Positions 37,269 through 46,859 of a DNA stretch of 64,000 nt are shown here, piece after piece. The DNA is from Planotetraspora silvatica (GTDB lineage Bacteria > Actinomycetota > Actinomycetes > Streptosporangiales > Streptosporangiaceae): NCBI RefSeq assembly GCF_016863315.1, contig NZ_BOOQ01000047.1, positions 1-64,000 of the forward strand. Direction: 5' to 3'. Below the pieces are notes generated by a model, which saw only the letters and a list, made by a program, of their open reading frames with translations, searched no databases and was not told the DNA's origin. Both the position numbers and the translations under genes were made by a program. Numbering within the stretch: the stretch's first letter is position 1; every line of letters starts with the position of its first letter.

Positions 37269-38588
37269 TCAGGCGGCGAACAGGAGCAGCAACCCCATCA
37301 CGGTGTAGAGGACCATCAGCACCAGCAGGGGGATCTGCCCGGCGACGGCGGTGCGCCGCGGGAGCAGCGCCAGCGCACGGTCGTGGGCCAGCACGGTGCC
37401 GATCACGTGGCCGATGACGATGACCGTCACCTGGAGCATGGCGATGCCCGCGGGGGTGTTGCCGAGGCCGCCGACCGTCCAGCCGGCGGTGCCCAGCCAG
37501 TCGGCGCCGGTGCTCAGGGGGTCGGAGAGCAGCGCGATCGTCCGCTGCCCTTCGAGCAGAAAGAGCGTGTAGTAGTGCGCGACCAGATAGCCGACGGCGA
37601 TCGGCACGATCGAGTGGGCGAGCTCGCCCGCCATGACGCGTGGCTCCGTCGCGCCCCGTCGGCCGGCCAGGGCGGTCGCGCCGAGGAATGCGGCGAGAAC
37701 GAGGCCGATCACGACGACCAGGCCTGCCGTCCCCATGACGGGCGCCGGCAGCGGGCTCTCCTGGACGAACCGCACCCAGGCCGGGGTTCCGGAGAGGCTG
37801 TCGTACATCGTGGAGCCGAGGAGCACCACGACGAGCACCGGCAGACCGGGGGCCGGTCGTAACCCGGACATCCCGTCGAGGGAGTTCCGCCAGGCCACGA
37901 CGCCGTCATCACGCCGCACCACGGGAGCGAGCCTGCCGATGAGGCCGCTGTAGGCCTCGAACGCGTCTCCCTTGTCGAACCACCGTGCTCCGAAGACCGC
38001 CGCCCCCGCCAGCATGAGCACGGCGTACGCGCCCAGCCAGATCCCGATGACGGGCAGGGTGGCCCGGTCGGGGGCGACCAGTTCCAGCCACACGAACGCG
38101 AACAGCCCCGCGGCGGCGGGCCAGTAGCCGAGCCCGTCGGGCAGCGGCAGCAACCCGGCGTCGGGGTCACGGCGCAGCGCCCTGGACGCCAGCAGGTGCA
38201 GCGTCCGCAGCGGGTTGAGGGCGCGCCACACCGGCCCGAACAGCAGTGAGACGGGAATGAGGCCGACCCAGAACAGGACGTAGAAGGCGCCCGCCGTCGG
38301 GTTCTCCACCTGGTCGGGACCGAAGATCAGGCCGATGCAGAAGTACGCGGCGACGACGAGCCCGGCCGTCCGCCAGATCCGCACCCAGGCCTGGGAGGAG
38401 ACCGCCCGCTGGAACAGATCGGAGAACGGGCGGACCCGTGCGAGCGGCCCGCCCAGACGGGGCTCGGTCCACAACATGCCGAGGGCCGCGAACGACACCA
38501 GCAGCGCGATTACCGCACCCGCGAGCGCGGCGGAGAACGGGATCGGCAGATCCTGACGGCCGCCGACGCCGTGAGCGAGCAGCACCAC
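37269..38588 (-). CDS. Polytopic membrane protein of the CopC-cupredoxin operon
   Basis: A 439-residue integral membrane protein with about ten predicted helices, including the N-terminal FSAALAGAVIALLVSFAALG. A conserved-looking Trp-rich stretch (PVSLLFGPVWRALNPLRTLH) follows the third helix. No transporter signature is recognised; related actinobacterial proteins are annotated inconsistently. It begins 6 bp after the cupredoxin stop codon and is the last gene of a CopC, cupredoxin, membrane-protein run, so a role in copper handling at the membrane is inferred. The start GTG at 38588 follows a weak AGGGCGG site. Confidence 0.8.
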   Translation of the reverse strand: MVLLAHGVGGRQDLPIPFSAALAGAVIALLVSFAALGMLWTEPRLGGPLARVRPFSDLFQRAVSSQAWVRIWRTAGLVVAAYFCIGLIFGPDQVENPTAGAFYVLFWVGLIPVSLLFGPVWRALNPLRTLHLLASRALRRDPDAGLLPLPDGLGYWPAAAGLFAFVWLELVAPDRATLPVIGIWLGAYAVLMLAGAAVFGARWFDKGDAFEAYSGLIGRLAPVVRRDDGVVAWRNSLDGMSGLRPAPGLPVLVVVLLGSTMYDSLSGTPAWVRFVQESPLPAPVMGTAGLVVVIGLVLAAFLGATALAGRRGATEPRVMAGELAHSIVPIAVGYLVAHYYTLFLLEGQRTIALLSDPLSTGADWLGTAGWTVGGLGNTPAGIAMLQVTVIVIGHVIGTVLAHDRALALLPRRTAVAGQIPLLVLMVLYTVMGLLLLFAA

Positions 38589-38594
38589 GCCGCC

Positions 38595-38981
38595 CTAGCG
38601 GACCGCGAGCTGGAACAACTGCAGGCCCGACTCGTGCGTCTCGACCTCGAACAGGCCGTCCTGGTCGGCGACGAACTCGATCGTCGCCGGCGTTCCCGGC
38701 TGCAGGCTCGCGGCCTTGTCATAGCCGTGCACGTGCGCCTCGTCGGCCACATCGCTGGTCACCGTTATCCGTACGGTCTGGCCCTTGGTCACGTCGATCC
38801 GGCCCGGGGGAGGAGTCACACTCTTCGCGGCGATCGTCACATTGATCTCCTTGGCTCCCGCCACGGTGCTGGAGGCGGTGTCGGCACTCGATCCGGAGCA
38901 GGCGGCGGCGCCCCCCAGCAGGCCTACGCCGAGCACGAGGCCGGTGAGCAGCGAACGGAAGCGGGCAGGGTTCGGCGTCAT
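38595..38981 (-). CDS. Cupredoxin-like lipoprotein
   Basis: A 128-residue secreted lipoprotein. The signal peptide ends in a lipobox LLGGAAAC, so it is lipid-anchored outside the membrane. The mature part has a single cupredoxin-like beta-barrel (INVTIAAKSVTPPPGRIDV, AHVHGYDKAASLQPG). A histidine in the HVHG loop and another in the final THESG loop are candidate copper ligands; the Cys/Met ligand set of blue copper proteins is not evident. AGGAGAG sits upstream of its ATG. It lies between CopC and the membrane protein and probably passes copper or electrons between them. Confidence 0.85.
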   Translation of the reverse strand: MTPNPARFRSLLTGLVLGVGLLGGAAACSGSSADTASSTVAGAKEINVTIAAKSVTPPPGRIDVTKGQTVRITVTSDVADEAHVHGYDKAASLQPGTPATIEFVADQDGLFEVETHESGLQLFQLAVR

Positions 38982-39037
38982 GAGTGCTCTCCTGGGGGTG
39001 GAGGAGGGGGAATCCCTGTACTGGCGGAGGAGGTGGT

Positions 39038-39961
39038 TCAACGTCGCTTCGCGGTCTTGCCGCGTGGAGCCTTGCGCGGAGCGTCCACGCGCTGGGCCAG
39101 TGGTGATCTCCCGGGTGGGCCGGGGGCACGCCGGGCAGGAGCCGCTCCACCGGGTGAGGGCCGACGTGCGGCTCTGACCACCATGAAGCCCGTCCCCACG
39201 ACGAGGACGGCGGGAATCAGCCACACGAGCACGCCGGTGCCGGAATCGTCCTGCGCCGCGGCCTGCGCGCCCACCGCGGGCGACGGACCGCCCGTGTCGC
39301 ACCCGGTCTCCGGCACGCCCCGGGGAGTGCAACCGGCCGACGGGCTGGCGGACGTCGAGGTGCCGGCCTGCGGTACGGCGGCCGACGTGTCAGCCGCCAG
39401 GAGCGAGGCGTCCGGCTGGTTGGCCGGGGTCTGCCAGCCCTTGGGAGCCGCCGTCATCTTGCCCTTGTACGTGAACCTGAGCTGTCCCTGGACGTGCTCC
39501 CCGTCCGAGGCGATCGTCATGTACTTCGCGGTGTAGACACCCTGTTCCGGCCAGTACGCCACGGGGATCTTCGCGGGGTAGCCGGTGTGGTAGAGCTTCG
39601 GCTGCCAGACGCCGTCGATGAGGTGGTCCTCGCGGACCGGCTCGTCGAGCCGCTTGGGCTCATCCGTCAGCCACTGGCGGTCGACCCGGACCCCGCTCGG
39701 CGTGGTGACCGTGAAGTACGAGTTGGGCGCGGGCGGCTCGGTGAAGTAGAGGGAGACCGCCTCAATCGGCGCCCTGACCGTGCTGTCCTTGGCCGGGGTC
39801 GACATCCCGAGTTGGCCGTGGGCCGAGGCGGGCGACGACATGGTGGTCATGGCGGCGCCGCTGACGAGGGCCGCGAGGAGCATCAGGGACAACCGGCTCA
39901 GCCGCCGAGGGCCGCGACCTGTGACTGGTGAGGAAGAGGCCGGTGCTGGCGAAGAACGCAT
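39038..39961 (-). CDS. Secreted CopC-domain copper-binding protein
   Basis: A 307-residue protein. A signal peptide ending SSPASA is followed by the mature N-terminus HGQLGMSTPAKDSTV, where the first His is the typical Cu(II)-binding residue of CopC proteins. The domain continues to about residue 150 (AVSLYFTEPPAPNSYFTVTT, VYTAKYMTIASDGEHVQG). A Pro/Ser linker follows and then a C-terminal membrane helix (GVLVWLIPAVLVVGTGF) and a basic tail, so the protein is anchored. The first ATG was set at 39961; a longer in-frame start exists. It leads the copper operon. Confidence 0.88.
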   Translation of the reverse strand: MRSSPAPASSSPVTGRGPRRLSRLSLMLLAALVSGAAMTTMSSPASAHGQLGMSTPAKDSTVRAPIEAVSLYFTEPPAPNSYFTVTTPSGVRVDRQWLTDEPKRLDEPVREDHLIDGVWQPKLYHTGYPAKIPVAYWPEQGVYTAKYMTIASDGEHVQGQLRFTYKGKMTAAPKGWQTPANQPDASLLAADTSAAVPQAGTSTSASPSAGCTPRGVPETGCDTGGPSPAVGAQAAAQDDSGTGVLVWLIPAVLVVGTGFMVVRAARRPSPGGAAPARRAPGPPGRSPLAQRVDAPRKAPRGKTAKRR

Positions 39962-40183
39962 GACTTGGGACAAGCGCGGGGCCGATCCTTTCCGGTACCG
40001 AACACGTGCGCCGACCACGTCATACGTCGAGTTGTTCTCCCATGTTCGCCGGGTGCCGACCGGCTTACGCGAGAGACGCCTGGGGCCACATTGTCACCAG
40101 CAAGTTGATCGAGCGTCAACCCTCCGAAAACGGTGCGGGCCGGACACGTCGAGTGACGTGCCCGGCCCGGGAGTCGCAGACAT

Positions 40184-43100
40184 TTACACGAGCGACTTGT
40201 AGTTCTTCCAGCCGGTGCCGATTCGGGTTTTGGTTCCGAAGGTGCTGTGGGTGTTGCCGGAGTAGCGGTAGAGGTTGCCTGCGGTGTCGCGGGCCAGGAG
40301 GTCGTTGTGACCGTCCTGGGTGAGGTCACCGATGCCGACGACGGCGTTGTAGCCCTTGAATCCGGAGCCGATCTTGACGCGACTGCCGAAGCGGTTCTTG
40401 CCGCCGAACCAGCGCCACAGGTTGCCGGATTTGTCGGTGCCGATCATGTCGCCTCTGCCGTCGCCGTTGAGGTCGCCGACGCCGACGAGCTTGGTGTAGC
40501 CGGCCTGGCCGGTGGCGATGCGGACTCGGGCTTTGAAGGCGCCCTTGCCGGTGGCGGCGTAGAGCCACAGGGCTCCGGCCTTGTCGCGGGCGACCAGGTC
40601 GTCGTGCCCGTCACCGGTCAGATCGCCCGGGGAGGTCAGCAGGTTGTACCTGTTCCAGCCCGTGCCGATCAGCGTGTACTTGCGCGAGCGCGAGAAGAAC
40701 GGCAGGCCCGTGCCCCGGTACACCCGAACTGCGCCTTTGGAGTCACGGACCAGCATGTCCGCGTACCCGTCGTCGTTGAAGTCGCCGATCGGCACCAGCA
40801 ACGACGAGGTCGGCCAGTTGGCGGTATAGCCGGACTTGCTCAGGGTCTTGTTGGAGCCCGTCCACGAAAGCGCCTTACCGTCCGTCCGTACAGCCACCAG
40901 GTCGGGAACGCCGTCGCAGTCGTAGACATGGACAGGCGTACGGCCGCAGTACACGGTGACGGCGCCGCTGCCCACTTGCACAGCGGTGGTTCTCCCGTCG
41001 TACTTGGCGGACAGCTTCCAGGTGTACGCCCCGCTGTCGGGGATGGCGCCGTTCGCTTCCTTGCCGTTCCACGAGACGACGATGGGGCCGTCGCCTCGTG
41101 GGGCCGTCCCCCGCAACGTCGCCACCCGGCGACCGGTGATCTTATGGAAGGCGCTCATCTCCCAGGAGTCCACCGGGCGGCTCAGCCAGATTTCGGCGTA
41201 CCAGGGTATAGATCCCCTCGGCCTGACGATGGCCGGTGTCTGCATCGTGCCGATCACGGGCGCGGAGTTCGCCACACCGTCGACGTGTACGTGCACGCGG
41301 CCCGCGTCGTCCAGGTAGGCGATGTGGCCGCTGTACTTGTCCACAGCCCAGGTGATTCTGCGGTCGTCCTTGAGCTTGCCCGCCGGCAGGGCGACCAGAA
41401 CGCGTTCCGCGATCGGGCTGCCGGTGTGGAAGTCGGTGAGCTTCAACGCACCGGTATTCCGGTCATGTCGAACGACGTAGCCGTCCCCGAGCATGGACGG
41501 CCCCGAGGGCACCGCGAACCCATGGTTTTTCGCCAGGTCGTACACCCCGGCCTGCTTGCCGTCCCCGCAGGACCAGTAGAGCCAGCGGGCGCTCGCCTGC
41601 ATCTCGGTCGGCACACAGGCGACGCCGGTCTTCACCGTGCGGACCGGCTTGCCCGGGGTGGAGGCGTCAAGTGTCAGCTTCTCCGCCGTCACCGTGCCGG
41701 ACGTGCTTGTGGATGCGCTCCACAGCGTGTCGTACCAGAGAGCCGCAGCCTGCACGGGACGGCTGCGCACGATCTTGCCGTGGTCCGGAGCGATGACGTA
41801 CTGCGTCTTCGGATTGATGCCGTCGACCACCACATAATCGGCGGACGCGTCTACGACCTGTCTGCTGGTGATGTCAGGGATGCCCGGCTCCGCGCGGTCA
41901 GGCAGTTGGGTCTTCGTGTGAGACGGGCGGGTCTCAAGGTAGGTCAGACCGTCCGCCCCGGTCAGGTACGAAACCCCGTTGCGATTGCCTTCCACCGTCC
42001 GCACGCACTGGGAACCCACCGCACACTTCGCGATGGAATAGGCATCCGCGTACACCGACTCTGAATCACCCGCGACAGGTATCGCTCCGATGCCCACGTC
42101 ACGCTGATCAATGCCGATCTCGCTCTGGGAGGTGTCCACCACGGTGAGTTCGCCTCGGTAGAGGTTCAGTCCCAGCACCTGGGCGGGCAGGGGAGGCAGT
42201 GGTTCGATCACCTTTTGCGTCAACGTTCCGTCGGAGCCTTCGGTGAACCGGCGGATCGCCCAGTCGTCGATGCCGGAGCCGCCGACCGACAGCACGCTTC
42301 CGTCCACCGCCCTGTTCAAGTTCGTGTAGTGACTGAGCAGGGTCTTCGGCTCGCCACCGTCGAGCGGCCGGGCCGTCACCCGCCGACCGAGATAGGCGTG
42401 GGGGTCGGTCTCCGGCTCCGAGGTCAGGAGGGTGCCGCCGATGAGTGCCTCGGGTCTCGAATCCGCAGGGTAGGAGAACTCCCGCGCCGGGGCCGAAGGG
42501 TCGTCGCGGGGCACCCAGTGCAGGGTGTGGTCGGCCGCCTGCCACCAGGCGAGACGGTCGGAGCTGAGCATGACGTGAGTGTCCCAGCCCCCCACGTCTC
42601 CGGGTATGGGCGTGAAGACGGCGGTGGCGGCGTCGAGTACGGCGTAGTGGTACGTACCGCCGTGGCCGTAGAGGATCACCGCGGACCGATCGTCCGCGGC
42701 GCCCCGCTGGACCTCCTGATAGCTCAGAAACGCCCCCGAGGGGATTCCAGTGATGGGGAGAGAACCCGTGGATCCGGGGGCGGCGTCGATCAGGACCCCT
42801 GACCGGCCTCTCGCCGTAGGGGTGTTGTCGAGCGCCAGCATCTTGTCGCCGATGGTTCCCATGAAGCGGTAGTTCGGCGGCAGTTGCACGTCATGCTGTT
42901 CGCCGGTGTGCGGATCGAGCGGGGTGACCCACCCGGCTCCTTGCGTCGGGCTCGGCGACAGGACGAGTTGGACGTCTCCCGCGCCGATCGCGTAATGCAG
43001 GGAGCCGGTCGGCAGCCAGGCGACCGGCACGCTCGTCGACTCGCCGGATGCGAAGTCGGTCCAGGCCGGGGTGTCCGCGGTCTCGTCCTGGTGAAGGAAG

Positions 43101-43330
43101 CCGGTGGATCCGCCCCCCATCAAGCTGGCCCCTTGAGGGTGGGCTCGAGTACCCGGCAGGATGACGATCTCCTGGGATGCCGCGGCCTCCGCAGGTGGCG
43201 CGCTCGTGGTAAGTGGTACCGCGGTGGCGGCGAGCGCCGCTGCCGCTGCCGCCAGGCAGTGGGTGATGCGCCGTAAGGAACGTCCTCGTCGGCGCGGTGA
43301 CTCAGCCGGAACGTGGGTCGATGGCCCCAC
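40184..43330 (-). CDS. Large secreted FG-GAP (VCBS) repeat protein
   Basis: A 1048-residue secreted protein. The start GTG at 43330 has an ideal AAGGAGG site 4 bp upstream; a longer frame without it is rejected. A signal peptide (ITHCLAAAAAALAATAVPLT) precedes a long beta-rich region of unknown fold, a FlgD-like Ig segment (GKEANGAIPDSGAYTWKL), and at least four C-terminal FG-GAP/VCBS-type calcium-binding repeats with DFNDDGYADM, DLTGDGHDDL, DLNGDGRGDM and DLTQDGHNDL. The four DxDxDG loops probably build part of a beta-propeller that binds calcium. It is secreted or wall-attached. The substrate, if any, is unknown. Confidence 0.85.
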   Translation of the reverse strand: MGPSTHVPAESPRRRGRSLRRITHCLAAAAAALAATAVPLTTSAPPAEAAASQEIVILPGTRAHPQGASLMGGGSTGFLHQDETADTPAWTDFASGESTSVPVAWLPTGSLHYAIGAGDVQLVLSPSPTQGAGWVTPLDPHTGEQHDVQLPPNYRFMGTIGDKMLALDNTPTARGRSGVLIDAAPGSTGSLPITGIPSGAFLSYQEVQRGAADDRSAVILYGHGGTYHYAVLDAATAVFTPIPGDVGGWDTHVMLSSDRLAWWQAADHTLHWVPRDDPSAPAREFSYPADSRPEALIGGTLLTSEPETDPHAYLGRRVTARPLDGGEPKTLLSHYTNLNRAVDGSVLSVGGSGIDDWAIRRFTEGSDGTLTQKVIEPLPPLPAQVLGLNLYRGELTVVDTSQSEIGIDQRDVGIGAIPVAGDSESVYADAYSIAKCAVGSQCVRTVEGNRNGVSYLTGADGLTYLETRPSHTKTQLPDRAEPGIPDITSRQVVDASADYVVVDGINPKTQYVIAPDHGKIVRSRPVQAAALWYDTLWSASTSTSGTVTAEKLTLDASTPGKPVRTVKTGVACVPTEMQASARWLYWSCGDGKQAGVYDLAKNHGFAVPSGPSMLGDGYVVRHDRNTGALKLTDFHTGSPIAERVLVALPAGKLKDDRRITWAVDKYSGHIAYLDDAGRVHVHVDGVANSAPVIGTMQTPAIVRPRGSIPWYAEIWLSRPVDSWEMSAFHKITGRRVATLRGTAPRGDGPIVVSWNGKEANGAIPDSGAYTWKLSAKYDGRTTAVQVGSGAVTVYCGRTPVHVYDCDGVPDLVAVRTDGKALSWTGSNKTLSKSGYTANWPTSSLLVPIGDFNDDGYADMLVRDSKGAVRVYRGTGLPFFSRSRKYTLIGTGWNRYNLLTSPGDLTGDGHDDLVARDKAGALWLYAATGKGAFKARVRIATGQAGYTKLVGVGDLNGDGRGDMIGTDKSGNLWRWFGGKNRFGSRVKIGSGFKGYNAVVGIGDLTQDGHNDLLARDTAGNLYRYSGNTHSTFGTKTRIGTGWKNYKSLV

Positions 43331-43821
43331 GGATCCTCCTTGGTGATGTCTCGAGGCTGCGTGGTACAGCGGAGGACGGCGCGGGATCATCGAACCATGA
43401 GCTTGTCGCCGACACGATCTCCGCTCGGTTGGGACCCCGAGGGCAGCGCAGCCGTCATGACGACCCGTGGATGGATCTTCGTCGTGTCGGCCGGTGGGTG
43501 GAAAGGGCTGCCGGGTTCACCGTCATGAGGGAGGACGGCCGACAGGCCCGGGAGAGTACGGCGCAAGGCTGCCTCTTCTTGGGGGGAGGAGAGAGGCAGC
43601 AGAATACCGTTCCAAAGCGAAAAAACAAGGCCATTAATGCGTATACGACTCGTACTTATCTATTACGGCAAGAGCCGCATATCGGTCATCAGCACCTCGC
43701 TCACCGCATGTGTACGGCCGGCGCTCTGACACTACGACGCCCTGCAGTCGATCGCCGATCTCGTCGACGGAGCCGCCGGAACGAACTGAGGGCGCGACGG
43801 CAGACCGCAGCGCCGGTCATG
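43331..43821. other. 490-bp gap without a supported gene
   Basis: No coding frame is convincing in this interval between the FG-GAP gene and the kinase gene. It contains an AT-richer stretch near 43600-43690. The open frame running through it on the plus strand is antisense to the kinase gene and looks like a shadow. Confidence 0.5.
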
Positions 43822-45342
43822 TCAGCGAAGGAGTATGCCCCTGACCTTGCCGGTGAGGCTCAGGCCGGCCTGCCACTCCAGAGTGAACGGCTTCCTGAGA
43901 TCATCGGGCATCGGAAAGACCGCGTGGTCCGTGAACTTCTTGCCGGCCTTCACCGTCCAGTCCTTCCGGTGCGGATGGGCGGAACAGAAGGTCTCCTTCG
44001 AAGGGACGGCCTGGCCGCCGGCCAGCATGATCAGACTGGCGGTGGGAAGTTCGTCCTTACAGGTAAGCTGCCGCGTCCGTCCCCGCGGGCGGTAGTCGAC
44101 ATACGCGGTCAGAGTGTCCTTGCCCACCTCGAAGTAGTTCAGGACGAGAATCCACTGGCTCCCGGTATAGAACTGCCGATTGATGGGATATCGGCCGGGG
44201 GCCGGCCTCTTCGTTTCTGCCGGAGTCGTTTTGACCGGAGTCGCCGACGGGCTCACGCCCGCTGCCGCCTTCTGCGCGACGGCCGAACTCGTCGCCGTGG
44301 CCTTGGCTTCCGGTGCCCCGGCTTCCAGGTCCCGCGTGAGCTGCAGCACGGTGACCAGGCCGCCGACGAGCAGGACGCCGACGACGACCCCGGTGATCGC
44401 GGGGCGACGGGCCCATGACCGCCGAGGAGGGCTCGGCGACGTCTCCACCGAGGTGGCGTACTGGGTCAGGCGAGTGGTCAGCGTCGGCGGCAGCCAGTGG
44501 ACCGTCGTGTCCGTGTCGCTCATCATCATGGTCTGGATGACTTGCTCGACCGTGGGACGCGCCTCCGGGTCTTTCGCAAGGCATCGGCGCACCAGCGACA
44601 GGATCGGCTCTGGGCAGTCCGTGAGCGTGGGCTCCTCGTGCACGATCCGGTAGAGCACCGTGGCGTCAGGGCCCTCTCCGAAAGGGGTGCGGCCCGTGGC
44701 CGCGAAATAGACCGTGGAGCCCAGGGCGAACAGATCGCTGGCGGGGCCCGCCGGCTCTCCCCGGGCCTGCTCCGGCGACATGAACCGCGGCGACCCGATG
44801 CGCAGTCCGGTACGGGTGAACGGCGTGCTGTCGGCCGCACGAGCGATCCCGAAGTCGATGACCCTTGGCCCGTCCGGGGCGAGAAGGACATTGGACGGCT
44901 TGAGGTCGCGGTGCACGATTTCGGCTCGGTGGATGGCTTGCAGGGCCTCGGCGATGCCGGCGACCAGCACGCGCAGGGTGTCGACCGGCAACGGCCCGAG
45001 TTCCGTCACCGCCTCGGCGAGCGAGGGGCCGGGGATGCACGCCGTGGCCAGCCATGGCTGCGCCACCCGGGTGTCGGCGTCGACGACCGGGGCGGTGTAG
45101 ATGCTCTGCACCCGTTGCGCCGCCTCGATCTCCTGTTGGAAGCGTCGGCGGAACTCGGGATCCTCCGTGTATTCGGGCCGGATGACCTTGATCGCCAGTC
45201 GCCGCCCGCTCTGGGTGCTGCCCAGGTACACCCTGCCCATGCCACCGGCGCCCAGCCGGGCGAGAACGCGGTAACCGCCGATCTCGCGCGGGTCATCTGC
45301 GGCAAGGGGTTGGAACGGCGGATCGGACCATGCCGACTGCAA
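43822..45342 (-). CDS. Transmembrane serine/threonine protein kinase (PknB-like, no PASTA)
   Basis: A 506-residue Hanks-type kinase. Catalytic motifs are complete: GAGGMGRVYLG, the lysine in AIKVI, HRDLKPSN, DFGIA and SPEQA. A single membrane helix (about 331-352, ITGVVVGVLLVGGLVTVL) separates the cytosolic kinase from an extracellular domain of about 150 residues rich in Thr/Lys and aromatic residues, without PASTA repeats. The sensed signal is unknown. The TTG at 45342 has a GGAGGAG site, better than the upstream ATG. The gene lies between the secreted FG-GAP protein and a secreted lectin-like gene, all on the minus strand. Confidence 0.92.
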   Translation of the reverse strand: MQSAWSDPPFQPLAADDPREIGGYRVLARLGAGGMGRVYLGSTQSGRRLAIKVIRPEYTEDPEFRRRFQQEIEAAQRVQSIYTAPVVDADTRVAQPWLATACIPGPSLAEAVTELGPLPVDTLRVLVAGIAEALQAIHRAEIVHRDLKPSNVLLAPDGPRVIDFGIARAADSTPFTRTGLRIGSPRFMSPEQARGEPAGPASDLFALGSTVYFAATGRTPFGEGPDATVLYRIVHEEPTLTDCPEPILSLVRRCLAKDPEARPTVEQVIQTMMMSDTDTTVHWLPPTLTTRLTQYATSVETSPSPPRRSWARRPAITGVVVGVLLVGGLVTVLQLTRDLEAGAPEAKATATSSAVAQKAAAGVSPSATPVKTTPAETKRPAPGRYPINRQFYTGSQWILVLNYFEVGKDTLTAYVDYRPRGRTRQLTCKDELPTASLIMLAGGQAVPSKETFCSAHPHRKDWTVKAGKKFTDHAVFPMPDDLRKPFTLEWQAGLSLTGKVRGILLR

Positions 45343-45546
45343 GGGGGCTCCTCCATCGCTCGGCAAGAACACGCAGCAACATAATGCGCCATTCACCCAT
45401 TACTAGGCGATCTCCAAGCGACGACCATTCGCTGGTCGTTCTGCGAACTCTCACGTACGCGTAGAAGGCCACCGGAGTCTGAGCCACTGCGAGGCGAGCC
45501 GGTGACGGCAGTCGAACAGGGGCGACCCCCCACGGCCGCGCCGACA

Positions 45547-45578
45547 TGCCCACGGCCTCGATCTCGAGGGCGTGGGCA
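45547..45578 (-). terminator. Terminator hairpin downstream of the secreted lectin-like gene
   Basis: TGCCCACG (45547-45554) plus CCTCGA pair with TCGAGG plus CGTGGGCA (45571-45578), with one G-G mismatch between the stems and a tiny loop. It lies about 107-138 bp past the stop of the 45685 gene. The remainder of the 45343-45684 gap holds no convincing gene. Confidence 0.6.
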
Positions 45579-45684
45579 GGCGCGGTCCCGCCGGGCGGAG
45601 GACACGGGTGAACTTCCGCAGGACGGGACCTGGGCTCGGCCGGGGGAAATCGCGACCCGAATCAGCCGCTATGCCGAGGAGATC

Positions 45685-46209
45685 TCAGGACGTGAAGATG
45701 GCGAACTCGTCCTGGCCGTACGCGCAGGGCCACACTTCGGACGTGGTGGACACCGCCAGGCATCGGCCGTTCGCGCCTTCGTGCCAGGAACGGATGAAGT
45801 GCACATTGGCGCCGGAGACGGACCCCGTTCTCTGGAGCAGCCATTGCTGGTTCTTCGCACCACTGCAGGGATAAAGGTAGACGGCCTGGGTCGTCGTCGT
45901 GTCGAGTGACTTGTCGATGCACAGGTTGCTGTAGCGCAGTCTGAACTGGACGATCCACTGGCTGTTGTAGATGTCGACGACGGTCATGTCGAATTGGGAT
46001 GTGCCGCCGCTGAACTGGAGTGCCAGGCGACTTCTGGAAGTGACGCCCGTTGCCGCAACTTTCTGGGAAAGGCTGTTCTTCGGGCTCATGGAAGCGACGT
46101 ACGTCGCGTAGACGGCGGCATTCGCAGGAGCGGACGGCACCGTGAACAGCGCCGCGGCTACGAGAATGCTCCAGGTGACGACAAGAGACCGACGGATGAC
46201 GTTGCGCAT
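45685..46209 (-). CDS. Small secreted lectin-like (ricin B/QxW-type) protein
   Basis: A 174-residue protein. A signal peptide (about 1-31, VVTWSILVAAALFTVPSAPA) is followed by a beta-rich domain. It contains a QxW-type motif in GAKNQQWLLQ with flanking cysteines (NLCIDK, YLYPCSG), and RCLAVSTTSEVWPCAYGQD near the end. This resembles ricin B-type carbohydrate-binding folds but with few repeats, so it is a divergent or single lectin domain. GAGGAAAGGGAG precedes the ATG. It is transcribed towards the kinase gene on the same strand. The binding target is unknown. Confidence 0.75.
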   Translation of the reverse strand: MRNVIRRSLVVTWSILVAAALFTVPSAPANAAVYATYVASMSPKNSLSQKVAATGVTSRSRLALQFSGGTSQFDMTVVDIYNSQWIVQFRLRYSNLCIDKSLDTTTTQAVYLYPCSGAKNQQWLLQRTGSVSGANVHFIRSWHEGANGRCLAVSTTSEVWPCAYGQDEFAIFTS

Positions 46210-46485
46210 GACTCCCTTTCCTCGGGCGAACACTCTTCTGTTGTGGCCGGCTCCGCTGTGTGATGCCGACTGGCGCCAGACTATGGTGATCAATCCCAAT
46301 TCGCGCACATTGTGAATTAACGGCCGGTCATCCAGCCTCGCGCCGGGGAATCGACGGGAAAACGCCGACTACTTATGTGGGATTTGTCCGTAACCGAAAA
46401 CGGTGTGGGGGATCCCGATGCCGCCCGTGGGCGCCTGCAGAGTCCGAAGATCGGCCTGAGGCCGCCCATACCCTGGAAAACAGAA

Positions 46486-46515
46486 ATCCGGGCCGAGGAG
46501 AACCTCGTCCCGGAT
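46486..46515 (-). terminator. Intrinsic terminator of the tRNA-Leu gene
   Basis: ATCCGGG-C-CGAGG (46486-46498) pairs with CCTCG-T-CCCGGAT (46503-46515) around a 4-nt loop. On the minus strand it is followed by TTTCTGTTTTC, a U-rich tail. A second 8-bp hairpin (CGATCATT/AATGATCG, 46520-46538) lies between it and the tRNA. The rest of the 46210-46557 gap shows no gene. Confidence 0.75.
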
Positions 46516-46557
46516 CAGCCGATCATTGAAAATGATCGTTGCTCAGAAGTGACTCTG

Positions 46558-46643
46558 TGTCCGAGGGGGGACTTGAACCCCCATGCCCATCACTGGGCAC
46601 TAGCACCTCAAGCTAGCGCGTCTGCCTATTCCGCCACCCGGAC
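46558..46643 (-). tRNA. tRNA-Leu (anticodon GAG)
   Basis: An 86-nt class II tRNA on the minus strand. The acceptor stem begins GTCCGGG (46643 down) and pairs with CTCGGAC. The anticodon stem CTAGC/GCTAG encloses the loop TTGAGGT with anticodon GAG. A long variable arm and the T loop GGTTCAAGTCC are present. CCA is not encoded. Confidence 0.95.
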
Positions 46644-46859
46644 GTGGTGCCTGCACGCGAGACCGTCATCCCGCGTCGGCTGATACAGATTAGCACTGTC
46701 CCGTGGCTGGTTCATACCGAGAATCCGGCGCCGTACGGCTTGTGCCCGGCCCGTGGTGATGGCCCGGGGCGACCGGCGGCAGGATGGAGACGCGAGCCGT
46801 CCAGGCCGCCTGCCGTACAAGATCGCAAGCCGACCCGGCAGCGAGCGCGAGGAGGCGCA

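Noticed and set aside
43297-44418. 373-residue plus-strand frame
   Set aside because: Half of it is antisense to the Ser/Thr kinase C-terminus and half lies in a gap, with no motif.
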